From NCBI RefSeq assembly GCF_900110075.1, contig NZ_FOCJ01000006.1, positions 310,001 through 374,000 of the forward strand: a stretch of 64,000 nucleotides of DNA, written 5' to 3'. How positions within the stretch are numbered: position 1 is the first letter of the stretch; every line of letters starts with the position of its first letter. Below are positions 45,087 to 52,929 of the stretch, piece by piece. Position numbers and translations under genes: made by a program. A model generated the notes under the pieces. The model was not told the origin of the DNA, did not search any database, and was given only the letters and a program-made list of their open reading frames with translations. The DNA is from Paenibacillus sp. OV219. GTDB taxonomy: Bacteria; Bacillota; Bacilli; Paenibacillales; Paenibacillaceae.

Positions 45087-45151
45087 CTCCCCTAAATCCC
45101 CTCCAGAAGAGGGGACCCCAAGGGTTACCACCCTTTGGAAACCGGAAGGTA
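45087..45151 (+). repeat. Composite palindromic intergenic repeat, locus 3
   Basis: The reverse complement of the G-rich element found at 3506-3568 and 37262-37323: CCTCCCCTAAATCCCCTCC, AGGGGACCCCAAGGGTTACC, ACCCT and ending CCGGAAGG. It begins 36 bases after the icd stop, so relative to the preceding gene its orientation is the same as at the other two loci. The rest of the gap 45051-45399 holds a terminator and the tandem repeat listed below. Confidence 0.75.
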
Positions 45152-45202
45152 TAACGTGGGAGTTACAGAGACTATATATAGAGTGGTACGTGCACCGCTT
45201 TC

Positions 45203-45239
45203 GCAAAAACCGCATAGCATTCGCTATTGCGGTTTTTGC
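45203..45239. terminator. Bidirectional terminator between icd and mdh
   Basis: GCAAAAACCGC (45203-45213) and GCGGTTTTTGC (45229-45239) are perfect complements, with ATAGC/GCTAT continuing the stem. The run of five T lies within the 3' arm. Confidence 0.6.
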
Positions 45240-45266
45240 ACGCTATATGTGTGTTCGAGCAAGGCT

Positions 45267-45346
45267 GCCGCTTGAGGTGGCAGTCGCTAGCGCGACCAGT
45301 GCAATAGCCGCTTGAGGAGGCAGTCGCTGGCGCGACCAAAGCAATA
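45267..45346. repeat. Two-copy 40-bp tandem repeat before mdh
   Basis: The unit begins GCCGCTTGAGG, contains CAGTCGCT, GCGCGACCA and ends GCAATA; copies at 45267-45306 and 45307-45346 differ at about four positions. It lies 54 bases upstream of the mdh start. A TTGCAA/TATGTC pair (45354 and 45376) just after it is a weak promoter candidate for mdh. Confidence 0.7.
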
Positions 45347-45399
45347 AAGACGTTGCAATCGGGGAAACTAATCCTATGTCTATTAGGAGGTAGTGTACG

Positions 45400-46353
45400 A
45401 TGGCGATTAAACGGAACAAAATTACGGTTGTAGGTGCAGGCTTTACCGGAGCGACAACGGCGTTAATGCTTGCCCAGAAAGAGCTTGGCGATGTCGTGCT
45501 CGTGGACATTCCGCAGCTTGAGAACCCGACGAAAGGCAAAGCGCTCGACATGATGGAGTCAACGCCTGTTCAAGGTATAGACTCCAAAATCATCGGGACC
45601 TCCAACTATGAAGATACGAAGGGTTCATCCGTAGTTATCATTACGGCAGGTATTGCCCGCAAGCCGGGAATGAGCCGCGACGACTTGGTAAACACCAACG
45701 CGGGTATCGTCAAATCGGTCTGCGAGAGCGTTAAAGCGACAAGCCCGGATGCCTACATCATCATCCTCTCTAATCCCGTGGATGCGATGACATACGTCGC
45801 ATACCAAGCACTAGGATTTCCGAAGCACCGTGTCATTGGACAGTCAGGCGTTCTTGACACAGCCCGTTACTGCACTTTCATTGCCGAAGAGCTCAATGTC
45901 TCTACGGAAGACGTTCGCGGCTTCGTGCTCGGCGGTCACGGCGACGATATGGTACCGCTCGTTCGTTATTCGAACGTCGGCGGTATTCCAATTGAGAAGC
46001 TAATACCGGCAGATCGAATTGAAGCGATCGTGCAGAGGACGCGTGTCGGGGGCGGCGAGATTGTCAATTTGCTCGGCAACGGCAGCGCCTATTACGCGCC
46101 TGCCGCTTCGCTTGTGCAAATGACAGAAGCAATTTTGAAAGATAAGAAACGAATACTGCCCGTCATCGCACTATTGGAAGGGGAATACGGCTACAATAAC
46201 TTGTTCATGGGCGTGCCTGTTATTCTTGGCGGCGACGGCATAGAGCGGATTTTTGAACTGGAGCTGACAGCCGAAGAGAAGGCGGCGCTTGAGAAGTCCG
46301 CGAATTCGGTTCGCGGCGTCATCGCAATCGTCGACAGCGGAAGCAGCAAATAG
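45400..46353 (+). CDS. mdh: Mdh, malate dehydrogenase
   Basis: A 317-residue NAD-dependent malate dehydrogenase of the LDH-like type. It shows the dinucleotide loop [16 protein letters not shown], substrate arginines in [12 protein letters not shown] and VLDTAR, and the catalytic His in [20 protein letters not shown] is before the ATG. It is 349 bases away from icd and separated from it by a terminator-like hairpin, so it may have its own promoter. In B. subtilis phoPR follow mdh; here recQ does. Confidence 0.97.
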   Translation: MAIKRNKITVVGAGFTGATTALMLAQKELGDVVLVDIPQLENPTKGKALDMMESTPVQGIDSKIIGTSNYEDTKGSSVVIITAGIARKPGMSRDDLVNTNAGIVKSVCESVKATSPDAYIIILSNPVDAMTYVAYQALGFPKHRVIGQSGVLDTARYCTFIAEELNVSTEDVRGFVLGGHGDDMVPLVRYSNVGGIPIEKLIPADRIEAIVQRTRVGGGEIVNLLGNGSAYYAPAASLVQMTEAILKDKKRILPVIALLEGEYGYNNLFMGVPVILGGDGIERIFELELTAEEKAALEKSANSVRGVIAIVDSGSSK

Positions 46354-46390
46354 AAACCATATAGAGCACGATAACCTCATGAAGCACATG

Positions 46391-46428
46391 AGACCCTGAC
46401 TGCATTCCCGTCAGGGTCTTCATTTTTG
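46391..46428 (+). terminator. Terminator after mdh
   Basis: AGACCCTGAC (46391-46400) and GTCAGGGTCT (46410-46419) are perfect complements, followed by TTCATTTTT. Confidence 0.85.
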
Positions 46429-46450
46429 ATGATGGAAGGAGGAGCAAGAG

Positions 46451-48697
46451 ATGATTCAAGAAGAAGTACTGCGTACGCTAAAGCAGGTATATGGCTACGA
46501 CAGCTTCCGTAAAGGCCAGAGTGACATCATTGCGGGTGTGCTGGAAGGGAAGGATACGCTTGCCATTCTGCCAACAGGCGGGGGTAAGTCAATCTGTTAC
46601 CAGCTTCCCGCGCTGCTGCTGCCTGGCACGACAATTGTCGTTTCACCGCTCATTTCGCTTATGAAAGACCAAGTGGATGCACTTAATCGGCTTGGCGTGT
46701 CGGCTGCCTACCTGAACAGCTCGCTTAGTGCGGAATCGTACCGTGAAGTGGTGCGGCAGACTGCGCAAGGCGTGTACAAGCTGTTATATGTCGCACCAGA
46801 GCGTCTCGACAGCACAATGTTCGACTCGTTATCGAGCCAAATGCATATACCGCTTATCGCGATTGATGAAGCGCACTGCGTCTCACAGTGGGGACATGAC
46901 TTCCGCCCGAGCTACCGACAGCTGGCAGGCTGGATTGGGAGGCTGGAGAACCGTCCGCCTGTAGCGGCATTTACGGCAACGGCAACACCTGAGGTATCGG
47001 AGGACATTGCAGCGATGCTCGGGCTGCGTAAGCCGAATATTTTCGTAACCGGATTTGCACGTACGAATCTCACCTTGTCCGTCGTGACAGGGACTGACAA
47101 ACGGAAGTTTCTGCGCGACTTCGTGACGCAACGACCGGACCAATCTGGTATTGTGTACACCGCAACTCGCAAGGAAGCCGAAGAAGTGAGCGAAGACTTA
47201 ATGAAACTTGGCATCGCCACAGGCAAGTACCATGGCGGCTTGAATGATGGGGAGCGGGGGGACGCGCAGGAGAAGTTCCGCTTTGACGAATACCGAGTGA
47301 TGGTAGCGACGAATGCGTTTGGCATGGGGATTGATAAGCCGAACGTCCGCTATGTCATTCACTGGCAGATGCCAGGCGATGTGGAGTCGTATTACCAGGA
47401 GGCTGGACGTGCTGGGCGAGACGGGGAGGAGAGCGATTGCGTCCTTCTGTTTGAGCCCCAGGACGTGCAGGTGCAGCGCTTCCTGATCGACCGCAGCACG
47501 ACAGACCCTGAGCGCAAGTCGATTCAGCTGAACAAGCTGTACACGATGATGCATTACAGCAGATCGGAGAAGTGCTTGCTGCAATATATTGTGCGGTATT
47601 TCGGAGAGGCAGATGTGCCTGAATGCGGTAAATGCAGCAACTGTCTCGATCAGAGCGCGATGATCGACACGACAGAGGATGCACGCAAGGCGCTCTCATG
47701 CGTTGGGCGGATGAAAGGACGCTTCGGCATTTCGTTGGCTGCGAAAGTGCTTAAGGGCTCGCGAGAGAAACGGATTCTCGAGTTTGGGCTCGACAGGCTA
47801 TCGACGTATGGCCTCATGCGAAGCTGGGCGGAGAAAGAGATTACCGATCTGCTCTATTATCTTGTCGCAGAAGGATATCTACGGATCAGTGAAGGGGAGT
47901 ATCCAACGGTGTCGCTGACGGCCGAGGCGCTTCCTGTATTGGAAGGCAAGCTGACCGTGCACCGCCGGCAGAGCTCTGCTGCGAAGCGGCGAGAAACGGC
48001 TGGAACGAATGTGTCTGCCGCGAACACGCCGCTGTTCGAAGCGCTGCGTGAGTGGCGACGTGTGACAGCTGCAAGAGAGAGTGTACCTCCGTTCATGCTG
48101 TTCTTTGATGCGGCACTGCGTGAAATTGCCGACAGGCAGCCGATTACGACCGAGCAACTGCTTGGCGTGAAAGGCGTCGGTGAGGCAAAAGCGCGAAAGT
48201 ATGGCAGTGATGTCATTGCTATTGTGCGCGAATTCAAAGAGGGGGCGTCTTCAGGAGCGTCTTCATTTTCAAACGGTGACTCGTCGCCGCAGCCAACAGC
48301 TGTGGTACAAGTGAGCAAGGTGGCAGCTGAACCGAAAGTGCAGGTGCTGGTAAGTCATGAGGACGCCGCAGAGCTGGCGGAGCTTGAGAGCTTGCCGAGC
48401 CATATGCAGACGCTCACCTTGATTGGCAGAGGAAAGTCGCTTGCTGATATAGCAGGTATGCGCGGGATGAGCCGTGTGACGATCGAGAACCATCTGCTGC
48501 GCTGTGCACAGGAAGGCGAAGAGCTAGAATGGGCGATGTTCATCCCCGAACAATATGAGGCGCTTATTGTGGAGACGATTCAGCAGATCGGAAGCGATAA
48601 GCTGAAGCCGATCAAAGAGGCGCTTCCGGACGATGTCGATTATTTTGCTATAAAAGCGGTCATGGTTAAGCATCGTTTGACACCTTCATACGAATAA
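46451..48697 (+). CDS. recQ: RecQ, ATP-dependent DNA helicase
   Basis: A 748-residue 3'-5' DNA helicase of recombination and repair. Motif I is LPTGGGKSICYQLPA, motif II IDEAHCVSQWGHDFR, motif VI QEAGRAGRDGE; the zinc site is formed by the Cys of KCLLQYI and the three Cys of ECGKCSNC. An RQC winged helix (about 410-510) is followed by an HRDC domain (about 530-605) and a C-terminal helicase-type HTH (about 650-745, IAGMRGMSRVTIENHLLR). The extra HTH lengthens it beyond E. coli RecQ (about 610). GGAAGGAGG precedes the ATG. It does not appear to be in an operon. Confidence 0.94.
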   Translation: MIQEEVLRTLKQVYGYDSFRKGQSDIIAGVLEGKDTLAILPTGGGKSICYQLPALLLPGTTIVVSPLISLMKDQVDALNRLGVSAAYLNSSLSAESYREVVRQTAQGVYKLLYVAPERLDSTMFDSLSSQMHIPLIAIDEAHCVSQWGHDFRPSYRQLAGWIGRLENRPPVAAFTATATPEVSEDIAAMLGLRKPNIFVTGFARTNLTLSVVTGTDKRKFLRDFVTQRPDQSGIVYTATRKEAEEVSEDLMKLGIATGKYHGGLNDGERGDAQEKFRFDEYRVMVATNAFGMGIDKPNVRYVIHWQMPGDVESYYQEAGRAGRDGEESDCVLLFEPQDVQVQRFLIDRSTTDPERKSIQLNKLYTMMHYSRSEKCLLQYIVRYFGEADVPECGKCSNCLDQSAMIDTTEDARKALSCVGRMKGRFGISLAAKVLKGSREKRILEFGLDRLSTYGLMRSWAEKEITDLLYYLVAEGYLRISEGEYPTVSLTAEALPVLEGKLTVHRRQSSAAKRRETAGTNVSAANTPLFEALREWRRVTAARESVPPFMLFFDAALREIADRQPITTEQLLGVKGVGEAKARKYGSDVIAIVREFKEGASSGASSFSNGDSSPQPTAVVQVSKVAAEPKVQVLVSHEDAAELAELESLPSHMQTLTLIGRGKSLADIAGMRGMSRVTIENHLLRCAQEGEELEWAMFIPEQYEALIVETIQQIGSDKLKPIKEALPDDVDYFAIKAVMVKHRLTPSYE

Positions 48698-48706
48698 AGC
48701 TATTTT

Positions 48707-48735
48707 TTGTATTGGAGCGTGCGTTTTAGTATACT
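48707..48735 (+). promoter_or_regulatory. Candidate sigma-A promoter for the small membrane protein
   Basis: TTGTAT (48707-48712) and TATACT (48730-48735) with a 17-base spacer, 70 bases before the ATG. Confidence 0.4.
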
Positions 48736-48805
48736 TGAAAGAATAATACATTATAGCGGATGCTGAATTGAGCTAATGTATCGAACCTTTAAGGAGGAAG
48801 TAAGT

Positions 48806-49237
48806 ATGTTTGATTTTATGTTATTTTTGCACGTAATCGGTGCAGCCGGAATGGGATTCTATATCGTGTTGCCGCTAATGGCAGGCCGCGCTTCCAAGCT
48901 TGACGGCGCAGGACAAGCTGGACTTGCTGCAGGGCTTGTATCTGCCAATCGCGTTGCCCAATATTTTCTTGTGCTGCAGCTGCTGACTGGCGGCTACTTG
49001 ATGTCGCAAGGCGAGTACAAAGTGATTTGGATGATTATTGTAACACTGCTCTTCCTAGCAATCGCAGCGCTTGGCGGCATCGTAACAAAGCCCCTGAAAC
49101 GTATTGCTACCGCCATTCAAAGCGGTGAGAGCGCATCGGCTCATATTGCAAAAGCGCGTGTGCTGAGCCTTATCATTCTCGTGATTTATGTCGTCATTCT
49201 TTATTTCATGAAATATCCGATTCATAAAGACATCTAA
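48806..49237 (+). CDS. Small integral membrane protein of unknown function
   Basis: A 143-residue protein with four hydrophobic helices (about 5-25, 48-68, 76-98 and 118-138) and short polar loops (RASKLDGAGQAG, KPLKRIATAIQSGE). The layout resembles DUF2269-type membrane proteins, but no diagnostic residue is visible. AAGGAGGAAG precedes the ATG. The sugar kinase starts 31 bases downstream of its stop, so the two may share a transcript. Confidence 0.7.
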   Translation: MFDFMLFLHVIGAAGMGFYIVLPLMAGRASKLDGAGQAGLAAGLVSANRVAQYFLVLQLLTGGYLMSQGEYKVIWMIIVTLLFLAIAALGGIVTKPLKRIATAIQSGESASAHIAKARVLSLIILVIYVVILYFMKYPIHKDI

Positions 49238-49268
49238 TTTGCCCGAAAGTCTATTTGGAGGGGAAACC

Positions 49269-50225
49269 ATGGCGAAGACAGCGCCGGATTTATTAACATT
49301 TGGCGAGACAATGGCTTTATTCATGCCGCCGGATCATCGAGCGATTGAAGGGTCTGCGATGCTGGAGCAGAGCTACGGCGGCGCAGAGAGCAATGTCGCG
49401 ATCGGTGTTGCAAGACTTGGCGAATCAGTTGGCTGGTTCGGCGCTCTCGGCGACGATCCGTTCGGCCGCTCCATTCTGAAACGGATTCGCGGTGAAGGCG
49501 TCGATGTGTCACGGGCGTCTCTGTCCGCGGATGCGCCGACAGGCATGATGTTCCGTGAGATGGTCGCAGGTAAGCTGACGGTACATTATTACCGTAAACA
49601 TTCTGCCGCGAGCAAGATGAAGCTGAGTGATCTCGATCTGGAGTACATACGCAGCTGTAAGATTTTGCACATTACAGGCATTACCCCGGCGCTTAGCGAC
49701 AACTGCCGTGAGACGATCTTCGCAGTAGTTGCTGCAGCAAAGGAAGCAGGCGTGAAGATTAGCTTCGATCCGAATTTGCGTCTGAAGCTATGGTCGATAG
49801 ATGAAGCGCGTGAAGTAGTGCTGCCGCTCGCGGCGCAAGCGGATTACTTCTTGCCTGGCTGGGACGAGCTGAGACTTCTGTATGATACGGATGATTTCGA
49901 GGCCGTGAAAGAGAAGCTGGTTAACTTATCTGCCGTTAGCATCGTGAAAGGCGTTGGCGACACGAATGTGGTGCTGGAGAATGGGCAAGTGGTAGAGGTG
50001 CCATTCTATCCGATTGAACGCGTTATTGACACGGTTGGTGCAGGCGATGGCTTCTGCTCTGGTTTCCTTGGGGGTCTGCTCAAAGGGATGAGTGTGCTGG
50101 AAGCGGTTCGTCTTGGCAGCATTAGCGGCGCACTTGTCGTACAAAGCCGCGGTGACTGGGAAGCACTTCCTGACTGGTCAACCCTAGAGAGCCGATTATC
50201 GGATAAAGGCTGGGTGGAGCGATAG
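49269..50225 (+). CDS. PfkB-family sugar kinase (2-keto-3-deoxygluconate kinase-like)
   Basis: A 318-residue ribokinase-fold kinase. The N-terminal part has FGETMALFMPP and YGGAESNVAIGVARLGESVGW, the C-terminal signature is DTVGAGDGFCSGFLGG with the catalytic Asp. The FGE opening and NVAIG region are closest to KdgK-type 2-keto-3-deoxygluconate kinases, though fructokinase is possible. GGAGGGG precedes the ATG. The DeoR-family regulator follows with no gap (stop TAG then ATG), so they are an operon, and a regulator of sugar-acid catabolism would fit. Confidence 0.85.
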   Translation: MAKTAPDLLTFGETMALFMPPDHRAIEGSAMLEQSYGGAESNVAIGVARLGESVGWFGALGDDPFGRSILKRIRGEGVDVSRASLSADAPTGMMFREMVAGKLTVHYYRKHSAASKMKLSDLDLEYIRSCKILHITGITPALSDNCRETIFAVVAAAKEAGVKISFDPNLRLKLWSIDEAREVVLPLAAQADYFLPGWDELRLLYDTDDFEAVKEKLVNLSAVSIVKGVGDTNVVLENGQVVEVPFYPIERVIDTVGAGDGFCSGFLGGLLKGMSVLEAVRLGSISGALVVQSRGDWEALPDWSTLESRLSDKGWVER

Positions 50226-51029
50226 ATGGCTGAAGCTGGTTCGTCAAAAGGACAGCGGAGGCGGGAACAGATTATGAATGTGCTGAAGCGCCAGGGCCGG
50301 ATTACGATCCAGGAGCTCGTAGACCGCTTCGGTGTTTCGGAGGCGACGGCACGTCGCGACCTAGAGCTGATGGAGAAGTCAGAGCCAGTCATTCGTACGA
50401 TTGGCGGCGCGATGTATGATGGGATGAACGCCGTGCGCGAGTTGCCTTTTGCCGAGAAGGAAGGGCTATCGTTTCTGGAGAAGGAACGGATTGCAGCTGC
50501 AGCTGCAAGTCTCATTCTTGAAGGGGACGTTGTCGGCTTGTCCGGCGGGACGACGAACTATTATCTCGCCAAGCTGCTCAAGACGCGCAGAGGCATTACC
50601 GTCGTAACGAATGCCGTGAACGTCGCGATGGAGCTGGCGGGCAGCGACATTAACGTTGTTGTGACAGGCGGCATGATGCGCCACAACAGCTTCGAGTTGT
50701 GCGGTCCGCTAGGTGAAGGCATGATCGGCCAGCTGCATATCGGCAAAATGTTCCTCGGCGTTGATGGTGTCTCCTCGACTGGCGGCATTACCACGTACTC
50801 GGAGCAGGAGGCGCATATTGCGAAGGCGATGATTCGCCGCTCGCAGGCGACTTACGCGATGTTCGACCATACGAAGATCGGCCGGACCTCCTTGTTCTCA
50901 ATTGCGCCATTGTCGCAGCTGCAGGGCTTCATTACGGATGAAGCTCTGCCGCAGCAGCTTGCGTCCATCGCGCAGACACATGGCATTCAAACGGTCGTTG
51001 CCGATACGCAGTACGGGGCGAGTGTCTAA
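50226..51029 (+). CDS. DeoR/GlpR-family transcriptional regulator
   Basis: A 267-residue DNA-binding regulator. The N-terminal HTH (about 8-62, GRITIQELVDRFGVSEATARRDL) carries the DeoR signature; the C-terminal effector domain (about 80-250) shows AAASLILEGDVVGLSGGTT, VTNAVNVAMEL, VVVTGGMMRHNSFELCGP and MFDHTKIG, typical of sugar-phosphate-sensing ISOCOT folds. It likely represses the adjacent kinase gene and relieves repression when the phosphorylated sugar accumulates. The start abuts the kinase stop; a terminator follows. Confidence 0.9.
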   Translation: MAEAGSSKGQRRREQIMNVLKRQGRITIQELVDRFGVSEATARRDLELMEKSEPVIRTIGGAMYDGMNAVRELPFAEKEGLSFLEKERIAAAAASLILEGDVVGLSGGTTNYYLAKLLKTRRGITVVTNAVNVAMELAGSDINVVVTGGMMRHNSFELCGPLGEGMIGQLHIGKMFLGVDGVSSTGGITTYSEQEAHIAKAMIRRSQATYAMFDHTKIGRTSLFSIAPLSQLQGFITDEALPQQLASIAQTHGIQTVVADTQYGASV

Positions 51030-51053
51030 ATGATTTTGAACGGAGAAGGTGAT

Positions 51054-51086
51054 GGCTGCCACTGGCGGCTGTTGCCTTTTTTATAT
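51054..51086 (+). terminator. Terminator after the DeoR-family gene
   Basis: GGCTGCC (51054-51060) pairs with GGCGGCT (51064-51070) with a wobble, and GCC then a run of six T follow. Confidence 0.6.
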
Positions 51087-51105
51087 CATTTTCCCAAATC
51101 GTTCC

Positions 51106-51133
51106 TTGTGCCACTCTCCATTTTTGGTATACT
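51106..51133 (+). promoter_or_regulatory. Sigma-A promoter for the NHL protein
   Basis: TTGTGC (51106-51111) and TATACT (51128-51133) have a 16-base spacer, and TGG precedes the -10. The GTG start is 36 bases downstream. Confidence 0.5.
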
Positions 51134-51169
51134 TGGGAATGTATGAAACCTTGAAGGGAGAAATGTGAT

Positions 51170-52102
51170 GTGTCAGAGAAATTAGTAATTGGTAGCGCCT
51201 CTCACTCCTATGAAGTTGCACAAGGCTGGGGCAAGCTTCCGGAAGGAATTGCTTACGGCTATACACATGGCATCGTTGTGGATGCGAATGATAACGTTTA
51301 CGTACATAATACAGGCAAAGACTCCGTTATCAAATTTGATAAAGACGGCAACTTCATTACATCGTGGGGCCCTGAGTTCGAAGGCGGCGCACACGGCTTC
51401 TACCTCCAGCGCGATAATGACGGCATCGAATATCTCTACTTTGCAGATACGAACCGCGCGCTTGTTGTGAAGACGACGCTGGATGGCGAGACACTGCTTG
51501 AGATCGGTCGGCCTGACCGTCCGGATCTGTACGATGTTGAGCGTCGCTACGTTCCGACAGATGTGTGTGTGGCGCCTAACGGCGACATCTATGTCTCGGA
51601 CGGCTACGGCCAGTTCCATATTCACCACTATGATGCTCGCGGCAATTATATCCGCTCGTGGGGCGGACGCGGCTCGGAGGCAGGCAAAGTAATTGAGCCG
51701 CACGGCATCTCAATTAACCTGCGTGGTGAAGAACCAGAAATCTATGTGGCTGACCGCCGCAACAGCCGTATTCAAGTGTTCACGCTCGAAGGGGAGCATA
51801 AGCGCTTCGTCGACCATAACCTCGACCTGCCTTGCAGCTTCTATTTCTTCGGAGACGAAGTGTACATTCCAGACCTCGACAGCCGTATTACGGTGCTCGA
51901 CCGGAATGACCGTCTCATCACACACCTCGGCGAGGACCAGCAGGCGTACAAGCAACAGGGCTGGCCGAACCTGCCGAAATCATACTATCGTCCAGATAAA
52001 TTCAGCTCCCCGCACGGTGTTTGCGTAGATTCGCAGGGCAATGTGTATGTGGCGGAATGGATCTTCGATGGTCGGATTACGAAGCTAGTTAGGCAGCAAT
52101 AA
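51170..52102 (+). CDS. NHL-repeat beta-propeller protein
   Basis: A 310-residue cytoplasmic protein (no signal peptide) made of NHL-type blades: GIVVDANDNVYVHNTGKDSV, VCVAPNGDIYVSDGYG, GISINLRGEEPEIYVADRRN and GVCVDSQGNVYVAEW are the repeats. It forms a six-bladed propeller; the first segment closes the ring. NHL propellers bind proteins or small molecules or act as lyases; the conserved YVSDGYGQFHIHHYD and the cluster of His residues hint at an enzymatic metal site. It follows the sugar kinase/regulator pair but has its own promoter. GTG is the start: an ATG two bases earlier is out of frame and stops at once. Confidence 0.8.
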   Translation: MSEKLVIGSASHSYEVAQGWGKLPEGIAYGYTHGIVVDANDNVYVHNTGKDSVIKFDKDGNFITSWGPEFEGGAHGFYLQRDNDGIEYLYFADTNRALVVKTTLDGETLLEIGRPDRPDLYDVERRYVPTDVCVAPNGDIYVSDGYGQFHIHHYDARGNYIRSWGGRGSEAGKVIEPHGISINLRGEEPEIYVADRRNSRIQVFTLEGEHKRFVDHNLDLPCSFYFFGDEVYIPDLDSRITVLDRNDRLITHLGEDQQAYKQQGWPNLPKSYYRPDKFSSPHGVCVDSQGNVYVAEWIFDGRITKLVRQQ

Positions 52103-52130
52103 TTTATTTTTATAATATGGATGTTTATAG

Positions 52131-52159
52131 AGCAGGCCCGTTAGGGCCTGCTTTTTTTT
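52131..52159 (+). terminator. Terminator after the NHL gene
   Basis: AGCAGGCCC (52131-52139) and GGGCCTGCT (52144-52152) are perfect complements, followed by eight T. Confidence 0.9.
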
Positions 52160-52652
52160 GCACGCTTGAGTTTGGCGTGAAGTGAGGGGAGGGGAGCGGA
52201 GCGGAGCACTGATCACTTCGTCGACGGTGATATGGACAGTGAGACAATCATGGAGGAGCACGTTGCGTCGTGAGATTGCAGATAGTGAATATCTTGAGAC
52301 ACTTGCGCCGCGCATCCACGCAACGGAGCAGGAGCTGTTTCTGCAGGTCTAGCGGATCGCCGCTGGTGCGAGCAAACTGCGCCGTCGCCATGTGAGCACG
52401 GAAAGAACAAGCGAGATGAAGCTGGTCTGGTGGACTACATGGATGGAATATCGGCGGATCTAGCGAAAGAAGCTGGTCTGGTGGACTACATTGGAGAAAG
52501 AGACTCCTCAGGGTCACTACATCGGCGAGATTTCGCCGAAGAAGGCCAAAGAGAGTCCCTAGAGGCACTACTTTGTGGGAGATTCTTGAAGTTTCTATTT
52601 AGCCCCCTAATTGAATTGGAGAGTGCCTAGGGAAAGGGGCTCGGACCGGTTT
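52160..52652. other. Gene-free, repeat-bearing block
   Basis: I find no convincing gene here. GAAGCTGGTCTGG followed by TGGACTACAT occurs at 52418-52440 and again at 52469-52491, a 23-base direct repeat with a 51-base period. Short open frames on both strands contain a repeated CSPPDQL (minus) or EAGLVDY (plus) seven-residue string that simply reflects this DNA repeat. It may be a decayed gene or a repeat family; nothing decides. Confidence 0.4.
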
Positions 52653-52840
52653 GAGCTAAAGAGGAGTACCACGTACCCTACATGGGAGGAAAACAGGTAA
52701 TTCGAGCCAAAGAGGAGTATCACGTACCCTACATGGGAGGAAATCAGGGTAGTTCGAACAAAAGAGGAGTACGACGTACCCTACATGAGAGGAAAACAGG
52801 GTAGTTCGAGCCAAAGAGGATTACCACGTACCCTACATTA
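52653..52840. repeat. 51-52 bp tandem hairpin repeat array, 3.6 copies
   Basis: Units start at 52653, 52704, 52756 and 52808, and each reads GAG(C/A)(T/C/A)AAAGAGGA, then TACC (or T/G variants) ACGTACCCTACAT, a GGAGGAAA segment and a closing GGGTAGTTC in copies 2 and 3. In each full unit TACCCT can pair with AGGGTA across about 16 bases. The last unit is truncated. Units are near-identical along their whole length, so this is not a CRISPR array. Confidence 0.85.
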
Positions 52841-52860
52841 GTGATCAACCGAAGGGTGTA

Positions 52861-52893
52861 AACGAAAAGCAGGCCCATCAGGCCTGCTTCGTT
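52861..52893 (-). terminator. Terminator of nagB-nagA
   Basis: AACGAA, then GCAGGCC (52869-52875), pairs with GGCCTGC, then TTCGTT (52881-52893). Reading the minus strand, TTTTCGTTT follows. The GCAGGCC stem also occurs in the terminator at 52131. Confidence 0.75.
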
Positions 52894-52929
52894 AACATGC
52901 AATCAATCACTATTAAGTTCGCTAATCGC

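Noticed and set aside
52248-52568. Small genes in the repeat block (both strands)
   Set aside because: The frames have no ribosome site and their repeated CSPPDQL or EAGLVDY strings are just the DNA repeat.
52653-52840. CRISPR array
   Set aside because: The units are nearly identical along their full length with no variable spacers, and no cas gene is near.
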